From NCBI GenBank assembly GCA_041662605.1, contig JBAZSD010000013.1, positions 52,554-116,553 on the forward strand: a DNA stretch of 64,000 bases, read 5' to 3'. The notes beneath the pieces were generated by a model. It worked only from the letters and a program-made list of their open reading frames with translations. It was not told the DNA's origin and did not search any database. Shown here one piece after another: positions 44,066 to 52,504 of this stretch. A program made the translations under genes and the position numbers. Numbering within the stretch: position 1 is the first letter of the stretch; each line of letters opens with the position of its first letter. Origin of the DNA: Desulfomonilaceae bacterium (lineage in GTDB: Bacteria > Desulfobacterota > Desulfomonilia > Desulfomonilales > Desulfomonilaceae).

Positions 44066-45223
44066 ATGAAACTTCACAACATAGCGATAAATAACTTGAG
44101 ACGCCGTAAAGGTAAGGTCTGCTTCCTGGTTCTCGGTCTCCTGGTGGGTGTAGCGGCGGTTGTGGCGCTCTTATCCACTACACAAACTCTGGCGGAAGAC
44201 ATGCTCCACAAGATGGATGAATTTGGGGCCAACATCCTCATCACACCCAAGTCCGAGGGACTCTCGTTGACCTATGGCGGACTTGATCTTGGGGGAGTGT
44301 CTTTCGATCAAAAAGAAATCCATCAGGAAGACCTTGCGAAAATCAAGACCATAGAGAATGCCGCCAATATAAGACTGGTAAGCCCCAAGGTTTTCGATGT
44401 CCTTGAAACCGAGGGTCATAAAGCCCTTGCAGTCGGCGTGGACTTTCCTTCTGAACTGGCTCTCAAGAAATGGTGGAAGATTAATGGAACAACCCCAAAG
44501 GATGATTCCGACATCCTCGTAGGCCGTGAAGCGGCTGAAAAACTGGGTGTAAATGTTGGATCAAAACTCAACATAAAGGGAACTGATTTTTCGGTGTCGG
44601 GTGTCCTGGATCCCACCGGTTCACAGGATGACAGCCTTGTTTTCATGTCACTCCCCGTTGCCCAGAAGACGTTTGGAAAAGAAGGAAAGATCTCTATGGT
44701 CGAGATCGCTGCATTGTGCAAGAACTGCCCTATTTCCGAGATCGTCACACAACTCTCGGACAAGATTCCAACTGGAAAAGTGACGGCGGTGCAGCAGGTC
44801 GTAGAGGGCAGAATGGACACTTTGCACAGTTTCCAAAGGCTTTCCCTTGGGATATCTGGGCTTGTTTTGTTCGTCGGGGCCATGGTGGTCTTCGTGACTA
44901 TGATGGGAAGCGTTAACGAACGCACCCGCGAAATAGGAATTTTTAGCGCCATTGGTTTTCGAAGTTCCCACATAATGAAAATAATACTGCTTGAGGCGCT
45001 TGTAGTCTCATTCTCCGCCGGTCTTCTCGGGTATTTGGTCGGAATGGGGGTGACTTACGGGATCCTGGCAGTAATTCTGGAACACGCTCCGCATATGGCG
45101 TTTGATTACACGATGGCTGTAGGTTCAGTTTTTCTGGCGATTGTCGTCGGTCTGCTGGCATCTTTTTACCCGGCCAGATCGGCTTCGGCCATGGATCCGA
45201 GTGAAGCGTTACGCACTTTATAG
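44066..45223 (+). CDS. MacB/FtsX-type ABC transporter permease
   Basis: A 385-residue inner-membrane protein with the MacB layout. There is one N-terminal membrane segment after LHNIAINNLRRRKGKVCFL, a large periplasmic MacB-PCD domain (about 45-255) and three C-terminal segments forming the FtsX domain (LFVGAMVVFVTMMGSVNERT, REIGIFSAIGFRSSHIMKII). A CKNC motif stands in the periplasmic domain (about 218-221), unusual for MacB and matching the metal theme. MacB-type transporters act mechanically across the envelope. The ATPase gene starts right after. Confidence 0.9.
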   Translation: MKLHNIAINNLRRRKGKVCFLVLGLLVGVAAVVALLSTTQTLAEDMLHKMDEFGANILITPKSEGLSLTYGGLDLGGVSFDQKEIHQEDLAKIKTIENAANIRLVSPKVFDVLETEGHKALAVGVDFPSELALKKWWKINGTTPKDDSDILVGREAAEKLGVNVGSKLNIKGTDFSVSGVLDPTGSQDDSLVFMSLPVAQKTFGKEGKISMVEIAALCKNCPISEIVTQLSDKIPTGKVTAVQQVVEGRMDTLHSFQRLSLGISGLVLFVGAMVVFVTMMGSVNERTREIGIFSAIGFRSSHIMKIILLEALVVSFSAGLLGYLVGMGVTYGILAVILEHAPHMAFDYTMAVGSVFLAIVVGLLASFYPARSASAMDPSEALRTL

Positions 45224-45232
45224 GAGATGGAA

Positions 45233-45928
45233 ATGAGTTATATAGAAGCGAACCAGGTCAGAAAAGAGTTTGGAGTCGGCGACGCCAAGGTAGCGGCTGT
45301 AAGTTCCATTGACCTTTCAATAGGACAATGCGAATTTATTTCGATAATGGGAGAGTCGGGATCCGGGAAAAGCACCTTGTTGTCCATGTTAGGCGGATTA
45401 TTAAGCCCCACAACGGGATCCATAACAATTGAAGGAATCGATCTCTATTCTTTGAAACGAAACAAACTGGCCGATTTCAGGCGTGAGTTTATGGGGTTCA
45501 TCTTTCAATCTTTTCAGCTTGTGCCATATCTGAACGTAATTGAAAACGTTCAGCTACCTCTAGCCGTTACCCATCATTCAGAAAAGGAAAAGAAACGTCT
45601 TGCGCTGTCGGCTCTCGAACGGGTTGGCTTGAAAGATAAAGCTTTCAGGCTTCCAAACCAGATTTCCGGGGGTGAACAGGAACGAGTCGCGATAGCTCGG
45701 GCAGTGGTTAATGAGCCGCCAATACTCTTTGCGGATGAACCTACCGGAAACCTTGATTCCAGAAATTCTGAAGAAGTCATGAAGCTCCTGATCAAGCTGA
45801 ATTCCGAAGGCCAGACCATCGTGATGGTGACTCATAGCAGGGGCAACGCAGAATATGCGCACAGAATAATAGAAGTCGCTGACGGACGTCTGAAACATAC
45901 GGAAGCGCCCATCAGATTGGCTATGTAG
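45233..45928 (+). CDS. ABC transporter ATP-binding protein (MacB/LolD type)
   Basis: A 231-residue ATPase with Walker A GESGSGKST, signature region NQISGGEQERVAIARAVV, Walker B PPILFADEPTGNLDS and the H-loop MVTHS. The GNLD motif after Walker B is typical of the LolD/MacB/FtsE family. It powers the permease encoded immediately upstream. ATGs at 45227 and 45233 are both in frame; AGGAG at 45222-45226 is six bases before 45233, so that start is used. Confidence 0.94.
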   Translation: MSYIEANQVRKEFGVGDAKVAAVSSIDLSIGQCEFISIMGESGSGKSTLLSMLGGLLSPTTGSITIEGIDLYSLKRNKLADFRREFMGFIFQSFQLVPYLNVIENVQLPLAVTHHSEKEKKRLALSALERVGLKDKAFRLPNQISGGEQERVAIARAVVNEPPILFADEPTGNLDSRNSEEVMKLLIKLNSEGQTIVMVTHSRGNAEYAHRIIEVADGRLKHTEAPIRLAM

Positions 45929-45994
45929 GATTTTCAACGTTTTTCCCCCGACGCTAGCGTACGCCGAGACTTGCTTAGCCCATGGAGGCCGCCA

Positions 45995-48037
45995 ATGAAT
46001 ACGATAGATTCGAAACCCGGGCACCCAAAGACAAAAGTCGCATTGTGGGTAGGACTGATATTGGTGGCCTTCCTTGCCGGATACTATATCTCAAACGCTC
46101 CTACCCCTCCGCCGCCCGGTGTTGAACCCTCGGCCAAAGCGGACTCATCTGATACATCAGCTCACCAGTCGATCGAAAAGATATCCGACCATGACCATGA
46201 GGCCACAATATGGACATGCGCCATGCACCCGCAGATCAGAATGTCCGGTCCGGGAAAATGTCCAATCTGCTACATGGATCTGATACCTGTCGAAGACAGC
46301 GGAACTGACACTTCGGTTAGTCGGGACATGTCTAAGGTGACATTGTCGGATTACGCGAAAAAACTCGCGGAAATTCAGACCACCGAAGTGAAAAGGGACA
46401 GAGCCAAAAGACTTATCCCTATGGTTGGGATGGTTTTCGAGGATGAAACTCGCGTCGCAGTCATAACTTCCCGTGTAGATGGCAGGCTGGATGAAATCTA
46501 TATAACCTTCACCGGCGAAAAGGTTAACAAAGGCGATCCTCTGGTAAAAATATGGAGCCCAACCCTGATCAAGAGTCAGGTCGAACTGTTTGAAACCATC
46601 AGGAGTGACCCAAACGACAAAGAACTCATTAAAGGGGCTGAAGAAAAACTGATACAGTACGGGTTGGATCGTGAACAAATAGACAAAATCGAGGCTCAAA
46701 AGCGACCTACGCTTTACGTCACCCTCAAAGCGCCGATCAGTGGAATAGTGACAAAGAAAAACGCTCTGTTGGGTCAATTTGTGAAGGAAGGGACCGAGAT
46801 GTTCGTCATTAACGATCTCTCTGACGTGTGGGTCAAAATGGACGCCTATGAAACCGATTTGCCGTGGATCAGGTACGGGCAGGACATCACATTTACCACA
46901 CCGGCGGTTCCTGGAAGGATATTTAAAGGTAAGGTTCTATTTATAGACCCTACCCTCGACACAAAAACCCGATCGGTCAAAGTTAGAGTTGAAACGCCAA
47001 ATCCGGATTATCTCTTAAAACCCGGGATGTTTGTCAGCGCGGAATTGGAAGCTGAGTTGGACGATCAGGGCAGAATCGTAAAACCAGAGTGGATAGGAAA
47101 ATACATCTGCCCGGTTCACCCTAGAGACGATCCGAGTTCCACTCCGGGCGTATGCCCGGATAGTAAGATGCAGTTGAGACCTGCCTCTTCTTATGGTTAC
47201 GCCGATGACAACGATTCGAAACCACCGTTGCTCATTCCTAATACTGCGCCTCTTATTACGGGCAAACGCTCGATTGTGTATGTGGAGGTCCCAGGCGCGT
47301 CGAAACCTACATACGAGTTGCGCCAAGTTACTCTCGGACCCCGCGTCGGAGACCAATACATAGTGGACAAAGGCCTTAAGGAAGGTGAGCGGGTTGTCAC
47401 TAAAGGCGCTTTCAAGATTGACAGCACTATGCAGATCCTGGGGAAAACAAGCATGATGGCCCCCGCGGAAAAGATGGCTTCTATGGGAAACGAACCGCCT
47501 TCGGACAAGAAGCCTGAAGAAAAATCCGATGAAGAGATTGTAGAAAGACTGACCGCTCCCAAGGTTTTTGTCGCCGGATTGACCCCGGTTTATACCGATT
47601 ACCTCAAGATAAAGGACGCCATTAGGGAAAAAGATCCGGACGTGGCCATATCATCCGGGACAGAATTGATAAAAGATTTAAAGAACATCGATAGCTCTGC
47701 GCTTGATCCGAAACAAAAGAGGAAGTGGAATCAACTCTCGAACGGTGTTCTGGCTGCGAGCGCCAAAGTCGTAAGTACCAGGAACCCCGTCGATCAACGC
47801 CGCTTCTTTAATACTCTGTCTGAAACAATGGTTAAAACCCTTATGACATTCGGCCAAATGACCGACGAGGATTTGACCGTCTTCTACTGTTCGAAGTCAT
47901 TTGACGGCGAAGGCGCATACTGGATCGGTAAGGCTGGGGACAACAAAAACCCGGTTTATCAAACAAAATCTGAGACCAACGAAAAGTCGGATGAATGCGC
48001 CGAACTGGTCGAGAAGATTTCTCCCGAGAAACCCTAA
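45995..48037 (+). CDS. cusB: CusB-type efflux RND periplasmic adaptor with metal-binding domains
   Basis: A 680-residue adaptor. After one membrane segment (about 14-34) comes a heavy-metal-binding domain, IWTCAMHPQIRMSGPGKCPI (C75, H78, C89, C92, then CYMDLIPV). The membrane-fusion body follows (barrel-sandwich and beta-barrel parts, about 135-400, with TLKAPISGIVTKKNALLGQF). A second, partly degenerate metal domain (KYICPVHPRD ... CPDSKMQLRP) is inserted near residue 367. The C-terminus carries a DUF3347-like domain with FYCSKSFDGEGAYWIGKAGD. CusB passes Cu(I)/Ag(I) to the pump. GGAGG precedes the ATG; an earlier in-frame start is not used. Confidence 0.92.
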   Translation: MNTIDSKPGHPKTKVALWVGLILVAFLAGYYISNAPTPPPPGVEPSAKADSSDTSAHQSIEKISDHDHEATIWTCAMHPQIRMSGPGKCPICYMDLIPVEDSGTDTSVSRDMSKVTLSDYAKKLAEIQTTEVKRDRAKRLIPMVGMVFEDETRVAVITSRVDGRLDEIYITFTGEKVNKGDPLVKIWSPTLIKSQVELFETIRSDPNDKELIKGAEEKLIQYGLDREQIDKIEAQKRPTLYVTLKAPISGIVTKKNALLGQFVKEGTEMFVINDLSDVWVKMDAYETDLPWIRYGQDITFTTPAVPGRIFKGKVLFIDPTLDTKTRSVKVRVETPNPDYLLKPGMFVSAELEAELDDQGRIVKPEWIGKYICPVHPRDDPSSTPGVCPDSKMQLRPASSYGYADDNDSKPPLLIPNTAPLITGKRSIVYVEVPGASKPTYELRQVTLGPRVGDQYIVDKGLKEGERVVTKGAFKIDSTMQILGKTSMMAPAEKMASMGNEPPSDKKPEEKSDEEIVERLTAPKVFVAGLTPVYTDYLKIKDAIREKDPDVAISSGTELIKDLKNIDSSALDPKQKRKWNQLSNGVLAASAKVVSTRNPVDQRRFFNTLSETMVKTLMTFGQMTDEDLTVFYCSKSFDGEGAYWIGKAGDNKNPVYQTKSETNEKSDECAELVEKISPEKP

Positions 48038-48055
48038 CGGGCTTGGTGGTGAAAC

Positions 48056-51000
48056 ATGGATTCGGTTAAATCAAAACTTGAGAACCTGCAGGGAAATAAC
48101 GATGGTTTGTTTTCAAGGTTCATGCGTTTCTGGATCGAACGGAAACTTTTTATGGCTTTGGTTCTGGGTTTCACCCTTCTGGGCGGAATCTCCGTCGCTC
48201 CGTTTGATTGGAACATTTCATGGCTACCAAGAGCGCCTGTCCCGGTTGACGCCATTCCGGACATTGGGGAAAACCAGCAGATCGTGTTTACCACCTGGGA
48301 GGGGCGATCCCCTAAGGACATCGAGGACCAGATAACATATCCGTTGACAGTCGCACTGCTCGGTGTCCCTGGAGTCAAAGTAATCAGGAGCAATTCTTTT
48401 TTCGGTTTCTCCACAATTTATATAATCTTTAAGGAAAATATAGACTTCTACTGGTCAAGGTCCCGGATTCTAGAAAAATTAAACTCACTTCAACCGGGCA
48501 CACTGCCTGAGGGGGTTCAACCTACTCTGGGACCCGACGCGACAGCCCTAGGTCAGGTCTTTTGGTACACGGTTGAAGGTGAAGGATTCGGGCTCGACGA
48601 ATTACGGACCATCCAGGATTACTACGTAAAATATTATTTGCAGTCCGCAGGTGGCGTAAGCGAAGTCGCTTCAATCGGTGGATACGTAAAAGAGTACCAG
48701 GTCGACGTCAATCCGGACGCAATGCGGGCTCATAACGTGACATTGCCGGAGGTTTTCTCCGCAGTGCAAAATTCGAATATTGACGTCGGAGCAGGTGTCA
48801 TTGAGGTAAACCGGACAGAGTACAGCATACGTGGGCTTGGATTCATAAGATCGGTTCAAGATCTTGAGAACAGCGTGGTCAAGGTAAATGACAACGTTCC
48901 TCTGTTCATAAAGGACGTCGCGACGGTTTCTCTGGGGCCTGCAATGCGACGAGGGGCTTTGGACAAAGAGGGGGCTGAGGCTGTAGGAGGAGTTGTTGTC
49001 GTAAGATTTGGCGAAAATCCTCTCCAGGTGATCAAGAACGTAAAGAAAAAGATAGCGGAAATTAGCCCCGGCCTTCCCACAAAAAAACTTGAAGACGGCA
49101 GAGTGTCCCAGGTCAAGATTGTTCCATTCTACGATCGAACCAATCTCATCTACGAAACTCTGGATACTCTGAATCGCGCCCTTCACGAGGAGATTCTGGT
49201 ATCGATAATTGTTGTCATCGTGATGATGAACAATATTGTGGGTTCATTGCTCATATCATCAGTTCTCCCACTGGCGGTTCTCCTGACGTTCGTGATTATG
49301 AAATTTGTAGGGGTAGACGCCAATATCATGGCGCTTTCGGGCATAGCTATCGCCATCGGGGTAATGGTCGACATGGGTATCATCCTTTGCGAAAATATAC
49401 TTAAACGCATAGAGGAAGCCCCAGCCGACGCAAGTATGTTTGATATTGTCCACGCCTCTGCGGTAGAAGTCGGCGGCGCAGTCGTAACATCGTCTCTGAC
49501 GACAATCATATCATTCCTGCCGGTCTTCACGTTAACTGGCCCTGAGGGCAAACTATTCGGACCTGTGGCCTACACCAAGACTTTTGCTGTGGCCGCTTCA
49601 TTGGTTTTGGCCCTGGCTCTGGTCCCTCCTCTGGCTCATATCGTCTTTACAAGGCGCAAAATAACCAAACACGCTCGCTTGGTAATTTATTTGATTGTGG
49701 GCGCAGTGGGGTCATGGATTGGGCTGTCGACTTCCTGGCTGATAGGCGCTCCGCTTATTTTCGTTTCCATTGTAAAAATTATTTCCCAAGCTTTACCCAA
49801 ATACATTCAGGACAAGATCCCAATTTTCTTTAATATCGTCGCCCTGATTTTTGTAACATATTTGTTAACATCACATTGGCTACCTTTAGGGCCGGAGAAA
49901 GGCCTCGTTAGAAATTTCATCTTCGCCTCAGGTATAATTTTTGGGCTGCTGGCGGTCCGAAAGATTTTCACAGCAAATTACAGGGTAATTCTCTCCTGGA
50001 GTCTCAACCACAAACCTGTTTTCCTAGCCCTCCCTGTATCGCTTGTAATATTTGGATGTGTCATTTGGCTTGGATTCGATAGAGTATTCGGAGTCATTCC
50101 ATGGACGGTGGGTAAGACTGTTTCCATTTTTTCGATCAAGTCAGTCGATAAAGCAAACCTTGCCCAAAACTGGGAAAGTCTTATCAGGACCAACCGACTG
50201 TGGTCGAGGCTGGCTCGTGCTTTTCCCGGACTTGGAAAGGAGTTCATGCCGGAACTTGATGAAGGCTCCTTTCTCTATATGCCCACGACCATGCCGCACG
50301 CTTCGATTGGTGAAGCGCTGGATATCATTAAAAAACAGGATATTGCAATCCGCTCCATCCCTGAGGTGGAGTCGGTTGTAGGCAAAATAGGCAGAGTAGA
50401 GAGCGCACTAGACCCTGCGCCGGTTTCCATGATCGAAACCGTCATCACATATTTGCCTGAATACAAAATCGACCCGGTAACTGGGCAACACGAAATTGAC
50501 CCAAAAACAGGCAAACCGATCCGAAACTGGCGGCCTCAAATCAAAACGGCTAACGACATCTGGAAAGAGATTATCGAAGTGTCGAAACTTCCGGGTGTGA
50601 CATCCGCTCCCAAACTTCAACCGATAGCGGCCCGTATAGTGATGCTTCAAAGCGGCATGAGGGCCGCTATGGGCGTTAAGATAAAAGGCAAGAATTTAAA
50701 TGAGATTGAAAAATTGGGGTTTGAGATTGAAAAATATCTGAAAGAAGTCCCATCCATAGATCCTACTACGGTTGTCGCTGATAGAGTCGTCGGAAACCCT
50801 TATCTTGAAATTGATATCGATAGAAAGGCCATAGCCAGGTACGGTTTGTCAATAAAGGATGTTCAGGACATTCTGGAAATCGCCATTGGGGGTAAAAAGA
50901 TCACCACAACGGTTGAAGGTCGGGAACGTTATCCTGTGCGTGTAAGATATCAAAGAGAACTTCGGGATTCTCTGGAGTCGCTGGAAAAAATCCTTGTGAC

Positions 51001-51847
51001 CAACAAAGAGGGAGTTCAAGTCCCCCTGTCCGAGGTCGCCACGATAAAATACACTCCTGGACCAATGACCATAAAATCAGAAGACACATTTCTCACCAGT
51101 TATGTCCTTTTTGACAAAAAACCCGGATTTGCGGAAGTAAACGTTGTTGAAGCCGCTGACAATTTTCTGAAACATAAAATAGAGACCGGCGAGTTGAAGC
51201 TTCCAGCCGGTTCATCAATAACCTTCGCAGGGTCTTATGAAAATCAGGTTCGTTCCGAACAAACGCTCAGAATCGTAATACCCATAGCGCTGTGTCTAAT
51301 CTTCACAGTCCTTTATTCGCAGTTCCACTCCATACCAACTTCGCTAAATGTTTTTTCCGGGATCTTCGTCGCGTGGTCCGGCGGCTTCATGATGCTGTGG
51401 CTATACTCCCAACCATGGTTCCTCGATTTCAGTGTGTTCGGGGTCAACATGAGGGAACTGTTTCAGGTTCATCCATACAATTTGAGTGTGGCCGTATGGG
51501 TGGGATTCCTGGCCCTTTTCGGTATAGCCACCAATGATGGGGTCATATATTCCACGTACCTGGACCAGGTATTTGCGAGACATTCTTTTAGTTCTGTCCA
51601 GGAAATCAGGGAAGCCACGGTAGAGGCTGGATTAAGAAGAGTGAGGCCGGCCCTTATGACTACGGCTACCACGATTCTTGCTTTGATACCGGTTCTCACA
51701 TCTCAGGGGAAAGGGGCGGACGTCATGATTCCCATGGCTCTTCCGAGTTTTGGTGGGATGTGTATTGATATAATTACCATATTTGTTGTCCCAAACATCT
51801 ATTGTCTTGTGAAGGAAATTCAGTTCACCAAGCTGACTCAATCTTGA
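48056..51847 (+). CDS. cusA: CusA-type heavy-metal efflux RND pump, enlarged
   Basis: A 1263-residue inner-membrane pump. It has the CusA start (PVPVDAIPDIGENQQIVFTT), periplasmic porter regions, GVMVDMGIILCENILKRIEE in the fourth membrane segment, GLGKEFMPELDEGSFLYMPT and the C-terminal segments with GFLALFGIATNDGVIYSTYL. CusA proteins usually have about 1050 residues. The extra length lies mainly between residues about 530 and 730, where several added hydrophobic stretches stand before the second half. It exports Cu(I)/Ag(I) or another soft metal in exchange for protons. It starts 18 bases after cusB. No CusC gene follows. Confidence 0.93.
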   Translation: MDSVKSKLENLQGNNDGLFSRFMRFWIERKLFMALVLGFTLLGGISVAPFDWNISWLPRAPVPVDAIPDIGENQQIVFTTWEGRSPKDIEDQITYPLTVALLGVPGVKVIRSNSFFGFSTIYIIFKENIDFYWSRSRILEKLNSLQPGTLPEGVQPTLGPDATALGQVFWYTVEGEGFGLDELRTIQDYYVKYYLQSAGGVSEVASIGGYVKEYQVDVNPDAMRAHNVTLPEVFSAVQNSNIDVGAGVIEVNRTEYSIRGLGFIRSVQDLENSVVKVNDNVPLFIKDVATVSLGPAMRRGALDKEGAEAVGGVVVVRFGENPLQVIKNVKKKIAEISPGLPTKKLEDGRVSQVKIVPFYDRTNLIYETLDTLNRALHEEILVSIIVVIVMMNNIVGSLLISSVLPLAVLLTFVIMKFVGVDANIMALSGIAIAIGVMVDMGIILCENILKRIEEAPADASMFDIVHASAVEVGGAVVTSSLTTIISFLPVFTLTGPEGKLFGPVAYTKTFAVAASLVLALALVPPLAHIVFTRRKITKHARLVIYLIVGAVGSWIGLSTSWLIGAPLIFVSIVKIISQALPKYIQDKIPIFFNIVALIFVTYLLTSHWLPLGPEKGLVRNFIFASGIIFGLLAVRKIFTANYRVILSWSLNHKPVFLALPVSLVIFGCVIWLGFDRVFGVIPWTVGKTVSIFSIKSVDKANLAQNWESLIRTNRLWSRLARAFPGLGKEFMPELDEGSFLYMPTTMPHASIGEALDIIKKQDIAIRSIPEVESVVGKIGRVESALDPAPVSMIETVITYLPEYKIDPVTGQHEIDPKTGKPIRNWRPQIKTANDIWKEIIEVSKLPGVTSAPKLQPIAARIVMLQSGMRAAMGVKIKGKNLNEIEKLGFEIEKYLKEVPSIDPTTVVADRVVGNPYLEIDIDRKAIARYGLSIKDVQDILEIAIGGKKITTTVEGRERYPVRVRYQRELRDSLESLEKILVTNKEGVQVPLSEVATIKYTPGPMTIKSEDTFLTSYVLFDKKPGFAEVNVVEAADNFLKHKIETGELKLPAGSSITFAGSYENQVRSEQTLRIVIPIALCLIFTVLYSQFHSIPTSLNVFSGIFVAWSGGFMMLWLYSQPWFLDFSVFGVNMRELFQVHPYNLSVAVWVGFLALFGIATNDGVIYSTYLDQVFARHSFSSVQEIREATVEAGLRRVRPALMTTATTILALIPVLTSQGKGADVMIPMALPSFGGMCIDIITIFVVPNIYCLVKEIQFTKLTQS

Positions 51848-51867
51848 AAAACACAGGAGAATTCATC

Positions 51868-52389
51868 ATGAAAAATAACATATTACGTTCAATCTCAATG
51901 ATCGGGTTTCTGTTTCTGATGGTCGGCGCAGCGTCTTATGCGTACGCTGCCCAAAGTTTAGAGACACCGGATGGTTCGAAGATCGAACTCCCTGCGACAT
52001 GTCCGGTTTGTGAGATGAATATGGCGTCGGATGCGGATGTGAACGCGGTAATCGTTTTTTCCGATGGAAAAGTAGTTCCATTCGACAAGATTTCGGATTT
52101 CTTTCGCTACCTGCTCGCTCCGGACACATTCGGCTTTGATCCGAAAAACGTTAAAAAGTCCTTCGTGTTAGAGCATGATTCCAAGAAACTTATCGAACCT
52201 AAAAACGCCGTATTTGTATTGGGGCCGGAGACGGTTCCAATGATGGGACCCGAAATGGAGGCTTTTTCAAACAAGGCGGACGCTGAAAAATTCGCCTCAG
52301 GAGCCAAAGACAAAAAGGTTCTTGCATTTTCTCAAGTCTCACTCCAAGATGTTGGTCCGAAAAAAAAGATGATGAAAATGAAGCACTAG
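51868..52389 (+). CDS. nosL: NosL-like copper-binding protein
   Basis: A 173-residue exported protein with a signal peptide (about 1-28) and the NosL core: CPVCEMNM (C45, C48, M50, M52), then VIVFSDGKVVPFDKISDFFR, and a C-terminal part with GPEMEAFSNKADAEKFA. NosL binds Cu(I) and was first linked to nitrous-oxide reductase, which is not encoded here. It lies 20 bases after cusA with AGGAG before the ATG, so it belongs to the cus unit. It has a Met/Lys-rich end (KKKMMKMKH). The signal has no lipobox. Confidence 0.85.
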   Translation: MKNNILRSISMIGFLFLMVGAASYAYAAQSLETPDGSKIELPATCPVCEMNMASDADVNAVIVFSDGKVVPFDKISDFFRYLLAPDTFGFDPKNVKKSFVLEHDSKKLIEPKNAVFVLGPETVPMMGPEMEAFSNKADAEKFASGAKDKKVLAFSQVSLQDVGPKKKMMKMKH

Positions 52390-52397
52390 GAATTGAA

Positions 52398-52478
52398 AGC
52401 GCCTGGAAAGACGGTAGAAAACGATCGGAACTTGTCCCCCATTGGACTCGACGATCTGCAGGAAACGTTCCAGGCGCT
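52398..52478. repeat. Inverted repeat between nosL and the cyclase gene
   Basis: AGCGCCTGGAA (52398-52408) and TTCCAGGCGCT (52468-52478) are exact reverse complements, with 59 bases between. No T run follows. It could be a terminator-like stem, an mRNA structure or a binding site, or mark a small mobile element border; none is shown. Confidence 0.5.
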
Positions 52479-52504
52479 GTAACCATTTTACCCTGGTATA
52501 ACTT

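Noticed and set aside
44416..44973. 185-residue open frame antisense to the MacB-type permease
   Set aside because: Complement of conserved membrane and periplasmic coding sequence; Ser/Thr/Pro-rich, no motif.
46157..46777. 206-residue open frame antisense to cusB
   Set aside because: Lies opposite conserved CusB motifs; composition is that of a frame shadow.
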